From Paucibacter sp. Y2R2-4 (lineage in GTDB: Bacteria; Pseudomonadota; Gammaproteobacteria; Burkholderiales; Burkholderiaceae_C), in the NCBI RefSeq assembly GCF_025717535.1, contig NZ_JAJIRO010000001.1:930001-994000 (forward strand): a stretch of DNA of 64,000 nucleotides, in the 5' to 3' direction. The position numbers and the translations under genes are program-made. The notes below the pieces were generated by a model. It was not told where the DNA came from. It saw only the letters and a program-made list of their open reading frames with translations, and did not search any database. This document shows positions 35,115-43,875 of this stretch, piece after piece (position 1 is the stretch's first letter; the number at the start of each line of letters is the position of its first letter).

Positions 35115-36513
35115 GGGCTGCAAGAAAGGACTTCACCGCCTGCGTGTCCACCGGCAGCACCGTGACCCGCTTGGGCAGGGCTTCGATGTTCTCCAGCCCC
35201 GCTGGACGCGGCGGCGTGAGCTGCAAGGCCTCTTCAATCGTCGCCGCAAACTTGGCAGGCAGCGCGGTTTCCAGGACCAGCATGGTGACGCCAGCATCAC
35301 GGGTCTCTTGCGCCACCTTCAGCCCGTCGGCAGTGTGGGTGTCCACGATGACACCGTAGCGCTGGTATGTGGCGCGGATGGTGTTCAGGCGATCCGCATG
35401 GTCGCTGCGACCGGACTGAAAGCCATAACGTGCAATCGCCGCATGCTCGGCCACGCTGATCTCGAAGCGGCCTTGGCTGTTGATGGCGTCGGCAAATAGT
35501 GACTTCACCCGCGCGCCATCGCGTCCCAAGAGATCAAACACAAAGCGCTCGAAATTGCTGGCCTTGGAGATGTCCATCGAGGGGCTGGAGGTCTCATGCG
35601 TTTCGGCACTGCCGCGCACGCGGTAGACGCCGCTGCGGAAGAACTCGTCCAACACATCGTTCTCATTGGTGGCCACCACCAGATGCGCAATCGGCAGGCC
35701 CATCATGCGCGCCACATGGCCGGCGCAGACATTGCCGAAATTACCAGACGGGACGGTGAAGCTGACCTGCTCCTCATTGGAGCGTGCGGCCTGGAAGTAA
35801 CCCGCAAAGTAATAGACCACCTGGGCCAACAAACGCGCCCAGTTGATCGAGTTGACGGTGCCGATCTTGTACTTGCGCTTGAAGTCCAGATCGTTGGACA
35901 CCGCCTTGACGATGTCTTGGCAATCGTCAAACACGCCTTCGATGGCGATGTTGTGGATGTTGGCATCTTGCAGGCTGAACATCTGCGCCTGCTGGAAGGG
36001 GCTCATACGGCCGTGCGGACTCAGCATGAACACATTCACACCGGCCTTGCCGCGCATCGCGTACTCGGCCGCGCTGCCGGTGTCGCCGGAGGTGGCGCCC
36101 AGGATGTTGAGCGTCTCGCCGCGCCGAGCCAGTTCGTACTCGAACAACTGGCCGAGCAGTTGCATAGCCATGTCCTTGAAGGCCAGGGTCGGGCCATTGG
36201 ACAAGGCCTGCAGCGCCAGGCCCGGCTCCAAAGTCTTGAGCGGCGTGATTTCGGGCGTGCCGAACACCGCCTCGGTGTAGGTGCGGCGGGTGATGGCGCG
36301 CAGGTCTTCGGCCGGGATGTCGTCGATATAGAGCGACAGAATTTCAAACGCCAAGTCGGCATATGCCAGACCGCGCCAGCGCGTCAGCGTGGCCGCGTCA
36401 ATCTGCGGATAGCTCACCGGCAGGTAGAGGCCGCCATCAGGGGCCAGGCCCTCCAGCAAGATTTCGCAAAAGCGACGCTCGGTTTGATCACCGCGAGTGC
36501 TGATATACCTCAT
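35107..36513 (-). CDS. thrC: Threonine synthase
   Basis: ThrC converts O-phosphohomoserine to threonine using PLP. The 468-residue protein carries LALQALSNGPTLAFKDMAMQ near 100 with the PLP lysine, LGATSGDTGSAAEYAM near 140, TVPSGNFGNVCAGHVA near 250 and the C-terminal LETALPAKFAATIEEAL. It starts four bases inside the hom stop (ATGA), so hom and thrC are coupled. Confidence 0.97.
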   Translation of the reverse strand: MRYISTRGDQTERRFCEILLEGLAPDGGLYLPVSYPQIDAATLTRWRGLAYADLAFEILSLYIDDIPAEDLRAITRRTYTEAVFGTPEITPLKTLEPGLALQALSNGPTLAFKDMAMQLLGQLFEYELARRGETLNILGATSGDTGSAAEYAMRGKAGVNVFMLSPHGRMSPFQQAQMFSLQDANIHNIAIEGVFDDCQDIVKAVSNDLDFKRKYKIGTVNSINWARLLAQVVYYFAGYFQAARSNEEQVSFTVPSGNFGNVCAGHVARMMGLPIAHLVVATNENDVLDEFFRSGVYRVRGSAETHETSSPSMDISKASNFERFVFDLLGRDGARVKSLFADAINSQGRFEISVAEHAAIARYGFQSGRSDHADRLNTIRATYQRYGVIVDTHTADGLKVAQETRDAGVTMLVLETALPAKFAATIEEALQLTPPRPAGLENIEALPKRVTVLPVDTQAVKSFLAAHV

Positions 36514-37820
36514 GCCAACTCTTCCTTGCGCAGGCGCACGATGGGCGCGAGCACGGTCGGCAAGCCCTGCATGCGGGCCAAGGCCTTGTTCATGCCGCCT
36601 TCTTGAGTTTGGTGCGTCAAGATGATCAGATCCGTCTGGCGCTCACCTTCGGCGGACTCGCGCTGCAGCACGGCGTCAATCGAGATATCGCCCTCGGCCA
36701 GAATGGTAGTGATGCTGGACAGCACACCGGCCTCATCGGCCACGCGCAAGCGCAAGTAGTAGCTGGTCAAGACCTCCGTCATCGGCAGGATGGCGGTGTC
36801 GCTCATTGCATCCGGCTGGAAGGCCAGATGCGGCACGCGGTGGTCCGGGTCGGCGGTGTGCAGGCGGGTGATGTCCACCAGGTCAGCGATCACGGCCGAG
36901 GCGGTGGGCTCAGCACCCGCGCCCTTGCCGTAGTAGAGCGTCGTGCCGACAGCATCGCCCTGCACCACCACCGCATTCATCGCGCCTTCGACATTGGCGA
37001 TAAGGCGGCTGATGGGCACCAGGGTCGGGTGCACCCGCAGTTCGATGCCATTGTCCCGGCGGCGAGTCAGGCCCAGCAGCTTGATGCGATAACCCAGTTG
37101 CTCTGCGTACTTGATATCGGCCGCTTGCAGTTGGCTGATGCCCTCCACATGGGCCTTGTCGAACTGCACCGGCACACCAAAGGCAATGGCAGACATGATG
37201 GTCAGCTTGTGCGCAGCGTCCACGCCTTCCACGTCAAAAGTCGGGTCGGCTTCGGCATAGCCCAGGCGTTGCGCTTCTTTCAGCACGGTGCCGAAGTCCA
37301 AGCCCTTGCTGCGCATCTCCGACAAGATGAAGTTGGTGGTGCCGTTGATGATGCCGGCGATCCATTCAATGCGGTTGGCGGTGAGGCCCTCACGCAAGGC
37401 CTTGATGATGGGGATGCCACCAGCCACGGCCGCCTCAAACGCCACCATCACGCCCTTGTCGCGCGCGGCGGCAAAGATTTCGGTGCCATGCACCGCCAGC
37501 AAAGCCTTGTTGGCGGTGACCACATGCTTGCCCTGCGCAATCGCTTCCAGCACCAGGGTGCGGGCCAGATCGCAGCCGCCGATGGTCTCGACCACGATGT
37601 CGATCTCGGGGTTGCGGATGATCTCAAAAGGGTCGGCAGTGACGGCCACCGAGTCGCCAACGATCTGCTTGGCCAGCGCCACATTGCGGCGGCACACCAT
37701 GGCCACTTCAATGCCACGGCCGGCACGGCCCTTGATCTCGGTCTGATTGCGACGCAAGACATTGAATGTGCCGCTGCCCACGGTGCCCAGGCCCAGCAGG
37801 CCGACTTTGATCGGTTTCAT
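36510..37820 (-). CDS. hom: Homoserine dehydrogenase
   Basis: Hom reduces aspartate semialdehyde to homoserine for threonine and methionine synthesis. The 436-residue protein has an NAD(P)-binding domain (KVGLLGLGTVGSGTF), substrate/catalytic segments ANKALLAVHG near 103, GGIPIIKALREGL near 135, GIINGTTNFILSEM near 155 and AYAEADPTFDVEGVDAAHK near 190, and a C-terminal ACT domain (about 350-430, LRVADEAGVLSSITTILAE) for feedback control by threonine. It has the monofunctional form without an aspartokinase fusion. Confidence 0.97.
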   Translation of the reverse strand: MKPIKVGLLGLGTVGSGTFNVLRRNQTEIKGRAGRGIEVAMVCRRNVALAKQIVGDSVAVTADPFEIIRNPEIDIVVETIGGCDLARTLVLEAIAQGKHVVTANKALLAVHGTEIFAAARDKGVMVAFEAAVAGGIPIIKALREGLTANRIEWIAGIINGTTNFILSEMRSKGLDFGTVLKEAQRLGYAEADPTFDVEGVDAAHKLTIMSAIAFGVPVQFDKAHVEGISQLQAADIKYAEQLGYRIKLLGLTRRRDNGIELRVHPTLVPISRLIANVEGAMNAVVVQGDAVGTTLYYGKGAGAEPTASAVIADLVDITRLHTADPDHRVPHLAFQPDAMSDTAILPMTEVLTSYYLRLRVADEAGVLSSITTILAEGDISIDAVLQRESAEGERQTDLIILTHQTQEGGMNKALARMQGLPTVLAPIVRLRKEELA

Positions 37821-37877
37821 GGCTTCAGTCTCTTCTTCAGAATTCGCTTTGGGGAATGGGGTGTCCTGCCTGCCGCT

Positions 37878-39107
37878 TCAGCGGCCCGCGCGTTTGCGGT
37901 AGTGGCTCAAGAATCGCTCGATCCGGCCCACCGCGTCTTGCAGATCGTCGGAGTTGGGCAGGAACACCAGTCGGAAATGATCGGGGGCAATCCAGTTGAA
38001 GCCCGTCCCTTGAACGATCAGCACCTTTTCCTCGGCCAGCAGTTCGTAGGCGAACTGCTGGTCATCCTCGATCGGGTAGATCTTCGGGTCCAGGCGGGGG
38101 AACATATAGAGCGCCGCTTTCGGCTTGACCACGCTAACGCCAGGAATCTGCGTCAGCAGGTCATAGGCCAGGTCGCGCTGGCGGCAGAGGCGCCCGGTCG
38201 GCGCCACCAAATCCTTGATGCTTTGGTAGCCGCCCAAGGCGGTTTGAATCGCCAACTGGCCCGGCGTGTTGGCGCACAAGCGCATCGAGGCCAGCATGTT
38301 CAGGCCCATGATGTAGTCCTTGGCGTGACGCTTCTCGCCCGACACCACCATCCAACCAGCGCGATAGCCGCAGGAGCGGTAATTCTTCGACAAGCCATTG
38401 AAAGTCAGGCACAGCACATCGTCGGCCAGGGAGGCGATGCTGGTGTGGGTGTTGCCATCAAACAGCGTCTTGTCGTAGATCTCATCGGCCATGATGATCA
38501 GCTGATGCTGACGCGCCACTTCAACGATTTGCTGCAGCACGCTGTCGGGGTAGAGCGCGCCAGTCGGGTTATTCGGGTTGATGACCACGATGGCCCGGGT
38601 ATTGGGCGTGATCTTGCGCTTGATGTCCTCGATATCGGGCATCCAGTCGCTTTGCTCATCGCAGACATAGTGCACCGGCGTGCCGCCGGACAAGGCCACT
38701 GCGGCGGTGTAGAGCGGGTAGTCTGGCGCGGGCAACAAGACTTCGTCGCCGGTGTCCAGCAAGGCATTGAGCGCCATCACGATCAACTCTGAGGCACCAT
38801 TGCCCAGGTAAACATCGTCAATGGTGACGCCGGCGATCTTCTTTTCCTGGCAGTAGTGCACCACTGCCTTGCGCGGCGCGAACAAGCCTTTGGAGTCGGT
38901 ATAGCCGGCCGCCGCGGGCAGATTGCGGATCATGTCTTGCACGATCTCTTCCGGCGGCTCGATGCCGAAGGCGGCGATATTGCCGATGTTCAGCTTGATG
39001 ATCTTGTGCCCTTCTTCCTCCATCTGTCGCGCCTTGTCGAGCACGGGTCCGCGAATGTCATAGCAGACATTGGCCAGCTTGCGGGACTTGAGCGTGGGCT
39101 TCAACAA
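37878..39107 (-). CDS. PLP-dependent aminotransferase (AlaA/AlaC-like)
   Basis: This 409-residue fold-type I aminotransferase resembles alanine-synthesising AlaA/AlaC. Motifs are LNIGNIAAFGIEPPEEI near 40, YLGNGASELIVMALNAL near 100, VVINPNNPTGALY near 172, DEIYDKTLFDG near 207 and the PLP-lysine segment FNGLSKNYRSCGYRAGW near 235, with a C-terminal VFLPN segment. It starts with TTG at 39107, with GAGGAGA nine bases upstream. It precedes hom, with a 57-base gap, in the usual Burkholderiales arrangement. Exact substrates cannot be told from sequence. Confidence 0.9.
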   Translation of the reverse strand: MLKPTLKSRKLANVCYDIRGPVLDKARQMEEEGHKIIKLNIGNIAAFGIEPPEEIVQDMIRNLPAAAGYTDSKGLFAPRKAVVHYCQEKKIAGVTIDDVYLGNGASELIVMALNALLDTGDEVLLPAPDYPLYTAAVALSGGTPVHYVCDEQSDWMPDIEDIKRKITPNTRAIVVINPNNPTGALYPDSVLQQIVEVARQHQLIIMADEIYDKTLFDGNTHTSIASLADDVLCLTFNGLSKNYRSCGYRAGWMVVSGEKRHAKDYIMGLNMLASMRLCANTPGQLAIQTALGGYQSIKDLVAPTGRLCRQRDLAYDLLTQIPGVSVVKPKAALYMFPRLDPKIYPIEDDQQFAYELLAEEKVLIVQGTGFNWIAPDHFRLVFLPNSDDLQDAVGRIERFLSHYRKRAGR

Positions 39108-39292
39108 GACGTGGTCTCCTCAGAGGGAAAGCTTTAGGGATGGGCTCGGAATAGGCCTGCGGGCGAAATGCTGCGCCGCAAAACATACAATTTAATCACA
39201 GGGTAGCAGGGATACCCCGGCCCCAAGGCCAATGCCAAGCACCCCGGCCTCCCGCAATCCGAAGAAGCTCACTTTCCCCCAGGCGAAGCCCG

Positions 39293-39670
39293 ATGAAATT
39301 TCAACTCGATGAGCCGCAAGGCGGCAACAGCATTTCGCGCCATGACGGCTCGCGCGTTTGGGTCAATGGCGAAGTGCATCAGTCCAGCTTGCTGGTGCCC
39401 TGGCGCGGCGAGGTTCAAGCGTGGCCGCTGACCCGTTTTGAAGATTTGAGCGAAGCCCACTTCGAGCAAATCCTGGCGATGAAGCCTGAGCTGGTGATTT
39501 TCGGCAGCGGGGCGCGCATCCGATTCGCCAAGCCCGCGCTTTATCAGCAACTCATTCAAGCCCGCATCGGCATAGAAACCATGGATTTGGCGGCCGCCTG
39601 CCGCACTTACAACGTACTGGCCAGCGAAGGGCGATCAGTCTTGGCTGCGCTCTTGATCGAGGCGGTTTGA
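39293..39670 (+). CDS. Mth938-like (DUF498) protein
   Basis: This 125-residue protein of the Mth938-domain family has SSLLVPWRGEVQAWPLTRFEDLSE and PELVIFGSGARIRF, then METMDL-like ETMDLAAACRTYNVLASEGR near 100, the typical family tail. The bacterial proteins are uncharacterised; the human relative NDUFAF3 helps assemble complex I. It is divergent from the aminotransferase gene. Confidence 0.85.
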   Translation: MKFQLDEPQGGNSISRHDGSRVWVNGEVHQSSLLVPWRGEVQAWPLTRFEDLSEAHFEQILAMKPELVIFGSGARIRFAKPALYQQLIQARIGIETMDLAAACRTYNVLASEGRSVLAALLIEAV

Positions 39671-39793
39671 TCGCGAATTCAGCGCGATTTCAGAGGGGAG
39701 AACAGAGGGAAGAACAGAGGCAAGAAGGCCTTGGCCGATGCAATCCCCCTAAGGTGCGAATCCGGGCTCGCCGGAGGGGTCGGCCGATCAACG

Positions 39794-39799
39794 TATAAT
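39794..39799 (+). promoter_or_regulatory. Promoter -10 (TATAAT) for bcp
   Basis: A perfect TATAAT lies 43 bases before the bcp start codon. No clear -35 was found at the usual distance. Confidence 0.55.
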
Positions 39800-39842
39800 C
39801 AACGGCTATGCCTACCCGGGCGCATCATATACAAAACGCCAC

Positions 39843-40322
39843 ATGACGCCAGCGCTCAACAAACCTCTCCCGGAAATTGAAGCCCTTGCCACCGGAGGCG
39901 TGAAGTTCACACCCCATACCTTCTTGGGTCAATCGGTGGTGCTGTACTTCTACCCGAAGGACAATACACCAGGTTGCACGACGGAAGCCATGCAATTCCG
40001 TGATCGGCACAAGGATTTCGTGAAAGCTGGCGCAGTTGTGCTCGGCGTGTCACGCGACAACATGGCTTCGCACGAAAAGTTCAAGCAAACGCTGGAACTG
40101 CCGTTTGAGCTGATCGCCGACACCGAAGAGAAGCTCTGCCATATGTTCGGCGTGGTCAAGAACAAGATCATGTACGGCAAAAAGGTCAAGGGCATTGAGC
40201 GCTCGACCTTCTTGATCGACGCGGCTGGCGTTTTGCGCGCCGAATGGCGCGGCATCAAGGTCGCCGGCCATGTGGACGAAGTGCTGAAAGAAGTCAGCGC
40301 CCTGAAGAAAGAAGCCGCTTAA
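39843..40322 (+). CDS. bcp: Thioredoxin-dependent peroxiredoxin Bcp/PrxQ
   Basis: This 159-residue peroxiredoxin reduces organic and hydrogen peroxides. The peroxidatic cysteine lies in KDNTPGCTTEA near 45. The resolving cysteine that many Bcp proteins have five residues later is replaced by Met (TTEAM), so this is probably a 1-Cys form or uses a different resolving partner. Further family elements are VLGVSRDNMASHEKF near 65 and ERSTFLIDAAG near 122. It has its own promoter and a strong terminator. Confidence 0.93.
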   Translation: MTPALNKPLPEIEALATGGVKFTPHTFLGQSVVLYFYPKDNTPGCTTEAMQFRDRHKDFVKAGAVVLGVSRDNMASHEKFKQTLELPFELIADTEEKLCHMFGVVKNKIMYGKKVKGIERSTFLIDAAGVLRAEWRGIKVAGHVDEVLKEVSALKKEAA

Positions 40323-40347
40323 GTCTTTTCAAGACCTCGAGTCGCCA

Positions 40348-40385
40348 AAAAAGCCGGTTGGGCCTAGGCCCCGAACCGGCTTTTT
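40348..40385 (+). terminator. Intrinsic terminator after bcp
   Basis: AAAAAGCCGGTT (40348-40359) pairs perfectly with AACCGGCTTTTT (40374-40385). Confidence 0.9.
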
Positions 40386-40459
40386 GCATTTGAACAAGAG
40401 GCTTGCACTCGCACTGATGTCTTGGCGCTCAGCCGCGCAATGTGTCACTGGGCTTTGTG

Positions 40460-40465
40460 CATAAT
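40460..40465 (+). promoter_or_regulatory. Candidate promoter -10 for a short transcript upstream of phoH
   Basis: CATAAT (one mismatch from TATAAT) lies between the bcp terminator and a second strong terminator. There is no good -35. Initiation about seven bases later would give a transcript of roughly 60 bases ending at 40530, or the phoH leader if the terminator is read through. Confidence 0.35.
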
Positions 40466-40498
40466 GGTTCCATGCTCGAGAGTCCTGAAGCCAAAATC

Positions 40499-40536
40499 AA
40501 AAGCCGCACACTGGCCTGTGCGGCTTTTCTTTTTTC
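40499..40536 (+). terminator. Second intrinsic terminator upstream of phoH
   Basis: AAAAGCCGCACA (40499-40510) pairs perfectly with TGTGCGGCTTTT (40517-40528) around a CTGGCC loop, followed by CTTTTTTC. No coding gene lies between this and the bcp terminator. Confidence 0.88.
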
Positions 40537-40602
40537 TTCATCGCCTTCTTGTTTCCAAGCCCTCGGCCTTCGTGCCGATCTAACGCTGCCTGACACCACG
40601 CC

Positions 40603-42345
40603 ATGCCTCTGCCCAAAGCCCCGACAAAACGCGCCAGCCGTCTAGAGTCAAACGCATTTGAGACCACGCTGACTGTCAGCAAGCCCGACACGAGCCGCAA
40701 GAGTGCGGCCGCCGCCAAGCCCGCTCCAGCCCTTGCTGCTCCGCCAGCACCAGTAGCTCGCCAGAAGTCGCCCCCCTCAGCCCCCTCGGCCCCCAGCAAG
40801 GCGACGTCGCCTACGCTTGCCACCAAACAGGTCGAAGCGGTGCAAACCACCTTCGCACCCAGCGCTGTGCAGGCCGCCAGAACGCAGGCCCCCAAGCCCG
40901 CCAAACCCAGCACGCGCAAAGCTTCGGCCAAGCCGGCCAATGGCGAGGCCACCAAATTGTTTGTGCTGGACACCAATGTGTTGATGCACGACCCGATGTG
41001 CTTGTTCCGTTTTGAGGAACACGACATCTATCTGCCCATGATCACGCTGGAGGAAATGGACGGCCACAAAAAGGGCATGACCGAAGTGGCGCGCAATGTG
41101 CGCCAGGTCAGCCGTGAGCTGGACAACCTCGCGGGCGGCCTGAAAAGCAGCGGTGTCGAGGAAATGGCCAAGGGCTTGCCGCTGGACCACACCGGCCACC
41201 GCGAAGCCGGCGGCAAGCTCTTCTTCCAGACCGAGTTGATCGACACCCCGCTGCCGGCCGGTTTGCCGCAGGGCAAGGCCGACAACCAAATTCTGGCCGT
41301 GGTGCAGGCGCTGAAGCTGAAGAACCCGGGCCGCGAAGTGGTGCTGGTGTCCAAGGACATCAATATGCGCATCAAGGCCCGCGCCTTGGGCCTGCCCACC
41401 GAGGACTACCGCAACGACAAGACGCTGGAAGACTCCGACCTGCTCTACACCGGCGTGCAGGCGCTGCCGGCCGACTTCTGGGAGCGCCATGGCAAGACCA
41501 TGGAAAGCTGGCAGCAAGGCGGCCTGACCTTCTACCGCATCAGCGGGCCGCTCGTACCTTCGCTGCTGGTCAATGAGCTGGTCTATCTGGAAGCGCCCGG
41601 CGCTGCGCCGCTTTACGCCAAGGTCCTGGAGATCACCGGCAAGACCGCCGTGCTGCGTACGCTGAAGGACTACGGCAACCAGAAGCATTCGGTCTGGGGT
41701 GTGACGGCACGCAACCGCGAGCAGAACTTTGCGCTCAACTTGCTGATGGACCCGGACTGCGACTTCGTCACCCTGACCGGCACCGCCGGTACCGGTAAGA
41801 CGCTGATGACCTTGGCTGCGGGTCTGTCGCAAGTGCTGGACGAGCGCCGCTACAGCGAAATCATCGTCACCCGCGTGACCGTGCCGGTGGGCGAAGACAT
41901 CGGCTTCCTCCCAGGCACCGAAGAGGAAAAGATGAGCCCCTGGATGGGCGCGCTAGACGACAACCTGGAAGTGCTGGCGCGTGGCGACAGCGCCGCCGGC
42001 GAATGGGGCCGCGCCGCCACCAATGATCTGGTGCGCAGCAAGATCAAGATCAAGAGCTTGAACTTCATGCGCGGCCGCACCTTCTTGAACAAGTTCGTCA
42101 TCATCGACGAGGCGCAAAACCTGACGCCCAAGCAGATGAAAACCTTGATCACCCGCGCCGGCCCCGGCACCAAGATCGTCTGCCTGGGCAATCTGGCGCA
42201 GATCGACACGCCCTACCTGACCGAAGGCAGCTCCGGCCTGACCTTTGCCGTGGATCGATTCAAGGGCTGGGCTCACAGCGGCCATGTGACGCTGGCGCGC
42301 GGCGAGCGCTCACGCCTGGCGGACTTTGCCTCCGAAGTGCTCTAA
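40603..42345 (+). CDS. PhoH-family ATPase with N-terminal PIN domain
   Basis: This 580-residue protein is of the PIN-PhoH type. A disordered Ala/Pro/Lys-rich N terminus (1-115) is followed by a PIN nuclease-like domain (about 120-265, KLFVLDTNVLMHDP with acidic residues, NQILAV and VSKDINMRIKARALG). The PhoH P-loop ATPase (about 365-580) has GTAGTGKT near 393 and FVIIDEAQNLTPKQ near 500. PhoH2-type proteins are RNA helicase/nucleases in some bacteria. The ATG at 40603 is the first usable start after the upstream terminator, and a terminator follows. Confidence 0.92.
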   Translation: MPLPKAPTKRASRLESNAFETTLTVSKPDTSRKSAAAAKPAPALAAPPAPVARQKSPPSAPSAPSKATSPTLATKQVEAVQTTFAPSAVQAARTQAPKPAKPSTRKASAKPANGEATKLFVLDTNVLMHDPMCLFRFEEHDIYLPMITLEEMDGHKKGMTEVARNVRQVSRELDNLAGGLKSSGVEEMAKGLPLDHTGHREAGGKLFFQTELIDTPLPAGLPQGKADNQILAVVQALKLKNPGREVVLVSKDINMRIKARALGLPTEDYRNDKTLEDSDLLYTGVQALPADFWERHGKTMESWQQGGLTFYRISGPLVPSLLVNELVYLEAPGAAPLYAKVLEITGKTAVLRTLKDYGNQKHSVWGVTARNREQNFALNLLMDPDCDFVTLTGTAGTGKTLMTLAAGLSQVLDERRYSEIIVTRVTVPVGEDIGFLPGTEEEKMSPWMGALDDNLEVLARGDSAAGEWGRAATNDLVRSKIKIKSLNFMRGRTFLNKFVIIDEAQNLTPKQMKTLITRAGPGTKIVCLGNLAQIDTPYLTEGSSGLTFAVDRFKGWAHSGHVTLARGERSRLADFASEVL

Positions 42346-42371
42346 GCAGGAAGCTAGAGCACTTCATCCAA

Positions 42372-42391
42372 GGGCGGCCTGCGGGCCGCCC
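42372..42391 (+). terminator. Intrinsic terminator after phoH-family gene
   Basis: GGGCGGCC (42372-42379) pairs with GGCCGCCC (42384-42391), followed by a T-rich run. Confidence 0.8.
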
Positions 42392-42425
42392 TTGTTCTTT
42401 CTTGTTTGCGACAATTGCAGCCCTC

Positions 42426-43262
42426 ATGACGCTTTACGTTTCTGATCTCGACGGCACCTTGCTCGACGCCCAAGGCCGCCTTGCCCCCAGCACCCGCGCC
42501 GGCTTAGTGCGCCTGCTCGACGAAGGCCTGCTGTTCACCGTGGCCAGTGCCCGCCATGTCAGCTCGATCCGCAACATCCTCGGCGACTTGCCGCTGCGCC
42601 TTCCGGTGATTTCATCGAATGGCGCCTACATCAGCGAGATGGCAAGCTGTGAGCATGAGTTGGTGCACGCCATGGAGCCCGAGTTGGCGCGTGCCGTGCT
42701 CGCGCTCATCCAAGGCCATGGCCTGATGCCCTTCATCTCAACCCACGGTCCCAAGGGCGATCAGTTGTTCTACCAGTCGGTGCACAACGAGGCACAGCAG
42801 AGCTTTGTCGACGAGCGCCTGCGCAACGCCGATCCACGGCTGCGCCAAAGCGCGCGATTGCAAGACGAGCTGCATGATCCGGCGGTAACTTTTGTGGTGG
42901 TGGAGCGAGAGGCGCCTTTGGCCGCGCTACAGGCCGAAATCGACGCGCTGTGTGGCGACGCGGTTGAAACGCATCTGGCGGAAGACCTCTACAAGCCCGG
43001 CTGGCCCTGGCTGACGGTGCATGACCGACGCGCCACCAAGGACCAGGGCATCAAGACGCTGGCCGAGCGCTACGGCCTGCAAGACCGCGAGGTGGTGGTC
43101 TTTGGCGACCACGTCAACGACATCAAGATGCTGCGTGCCGCGCATCGCGGCATTGCCGTCAGCAACGCGATTGCCGCCGTCAAGGAAGAAGCCCATCAGG
43201 TGATAGGCCCCCACCACGAAGACAGCGTGCTGCGCTTTATTGAAACGGACTGGCGGCGCTAA
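42426..43262 (+). CDS. Cof-type HAD-IIB hydrolase
   Basis: This 278-residue haloacid-dehalogenase-family phosphatase starts MTLYVSDLDGTLLD, the nucleophile motif I. Motif II lies in the VASARHVSSI region near 40, the Lys of motif III near 195 (DRRATKDQGIKTL) and the acidic motif IV in VVVFGDHVNDIKML near 220. The insertion between motifs places it in the Cof/IIB group, which acts on sugar phosphates or flavin/thiamine precursors; the substrate cannot be predicted. Confidence 0.9.
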   Translation: MTLYVSDLDGTLLDAQGRLAPSTRAGLVRLLDEGLLFTVASARHVSSIRNILGDLPLRLPVISSNGAYISEMASCEHELVHAMEPELARAVLALIQGHGLMPFISTHGPKGDQLFYQSVHNEAQQSFVDERLRNADPRLRQSARLQDELHDPAVTFVVVEREAPLAALQAEIDALCGDAVETHLAEDLYKPGWPWLTVHDRRATKDQGIKTLAERYGLQDREVVVFGDHVNDIKMLRAAHRGIAVSNAIAAVKEEAHQVIGPHHEDSVLRFIETDWRR

Positions 43263-43306
43263 GACATTCGCCGCCGGCCCGCTTCCCTTCCAAAAGCTGG
43301 AGGCGC

Positions 43307-43741
43307 TTAGGCCTTCAGCAAGCTACCCAGCAAGCCGCCAAGATCGCCCAGATTGCCAGCGCCTGCGGCAGGCAATTCGCCATGCGGAGTCAGCTTGTCG
43401 ATGATTTGCGGCAGCAATTGGCTCAGCACATTGCCCACTTCACCGTGGGAAACCCCGGCTTGGCCGGCCAACTGGCTGACCAGATCGCCACCCAAGGCCG
43501 AGCTCAGTTGTTCGCCCGACACCGGCAGATTGGCGCCGGTCGAAACCCAGGACTTGACCTGTTCGCCCAAGCCGGCACCGGCCAGCTTTTCAACCAGGCC
43601 TGCCAAGCCGCCATGGGCCGAGCCATTGGCCAGCAAGCTCGAAGCGATACCGATCCAATCAGGGCCGCTGCCGCCTGCTGCACCGCCCTGACCCGCCAAA
43701 GCCTGTTGGGCCACACCCAGCAAAGAATCCATCAAACTCAT
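43307..43741 (-). CDS. YidB-like (DUF937) protein
   Basis: This 144-residue Gly/Ala/Leu-rich protein of the YidB/DUF937 family has MDSLLGVAQQAL at the N terminus, then GLAGLVEKLAGAGLGEQVKSW and the C-terminal SQLLPQIIDKLTPHGELP. These proteins are uncharacterised and lack catalytic residues. The ATG at 43741 has AGGGAGA upstream, making the earlier in-frame start at 43789 unlikely. It is convergent with the HAD gene. Confidence 0.88.
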   Translation of the reverse strand: MSLMDSLLGVAQQALAGQGGAAGGSGPDWIGIASSLLANGSAHGGLAGLVEKLAGAGLGEQVKSWVSTGANLPVSGEQLSSALGGDLVSQLAGQAGVSHGEVGNVLSQLLPQIIDKLTPHGELPAAGAGNLGDLGGLLGSLLKA

Positions 43742-43875
43742 TTTTAATCTCCCTGATGTCTCGAACCGTGACTCGATGAGGAACTTCATCGCGCTTCGGA
43801 TTGTCAGGGAGACAACAATTTCAAGGGTTTCTTTCTAACGGGTAATTTGAACGTCAGCCGGGGCTCAGGCCGCCA

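Noticed and set aside
36603-38792. 729-codon plus-strand frame opposite hom and the aminotransferase gene
   Set aside because: It spans two well-identified minus-strand genes and the gap between them, and the product is His/Gln-rich shadow sequence.
40442-40645. Short frame of 67 codons between bcp and phoH
   Set aside because: It runs through a perfect terminator and overlaps the phoH start; no ribosome-binding site or conserved feature.
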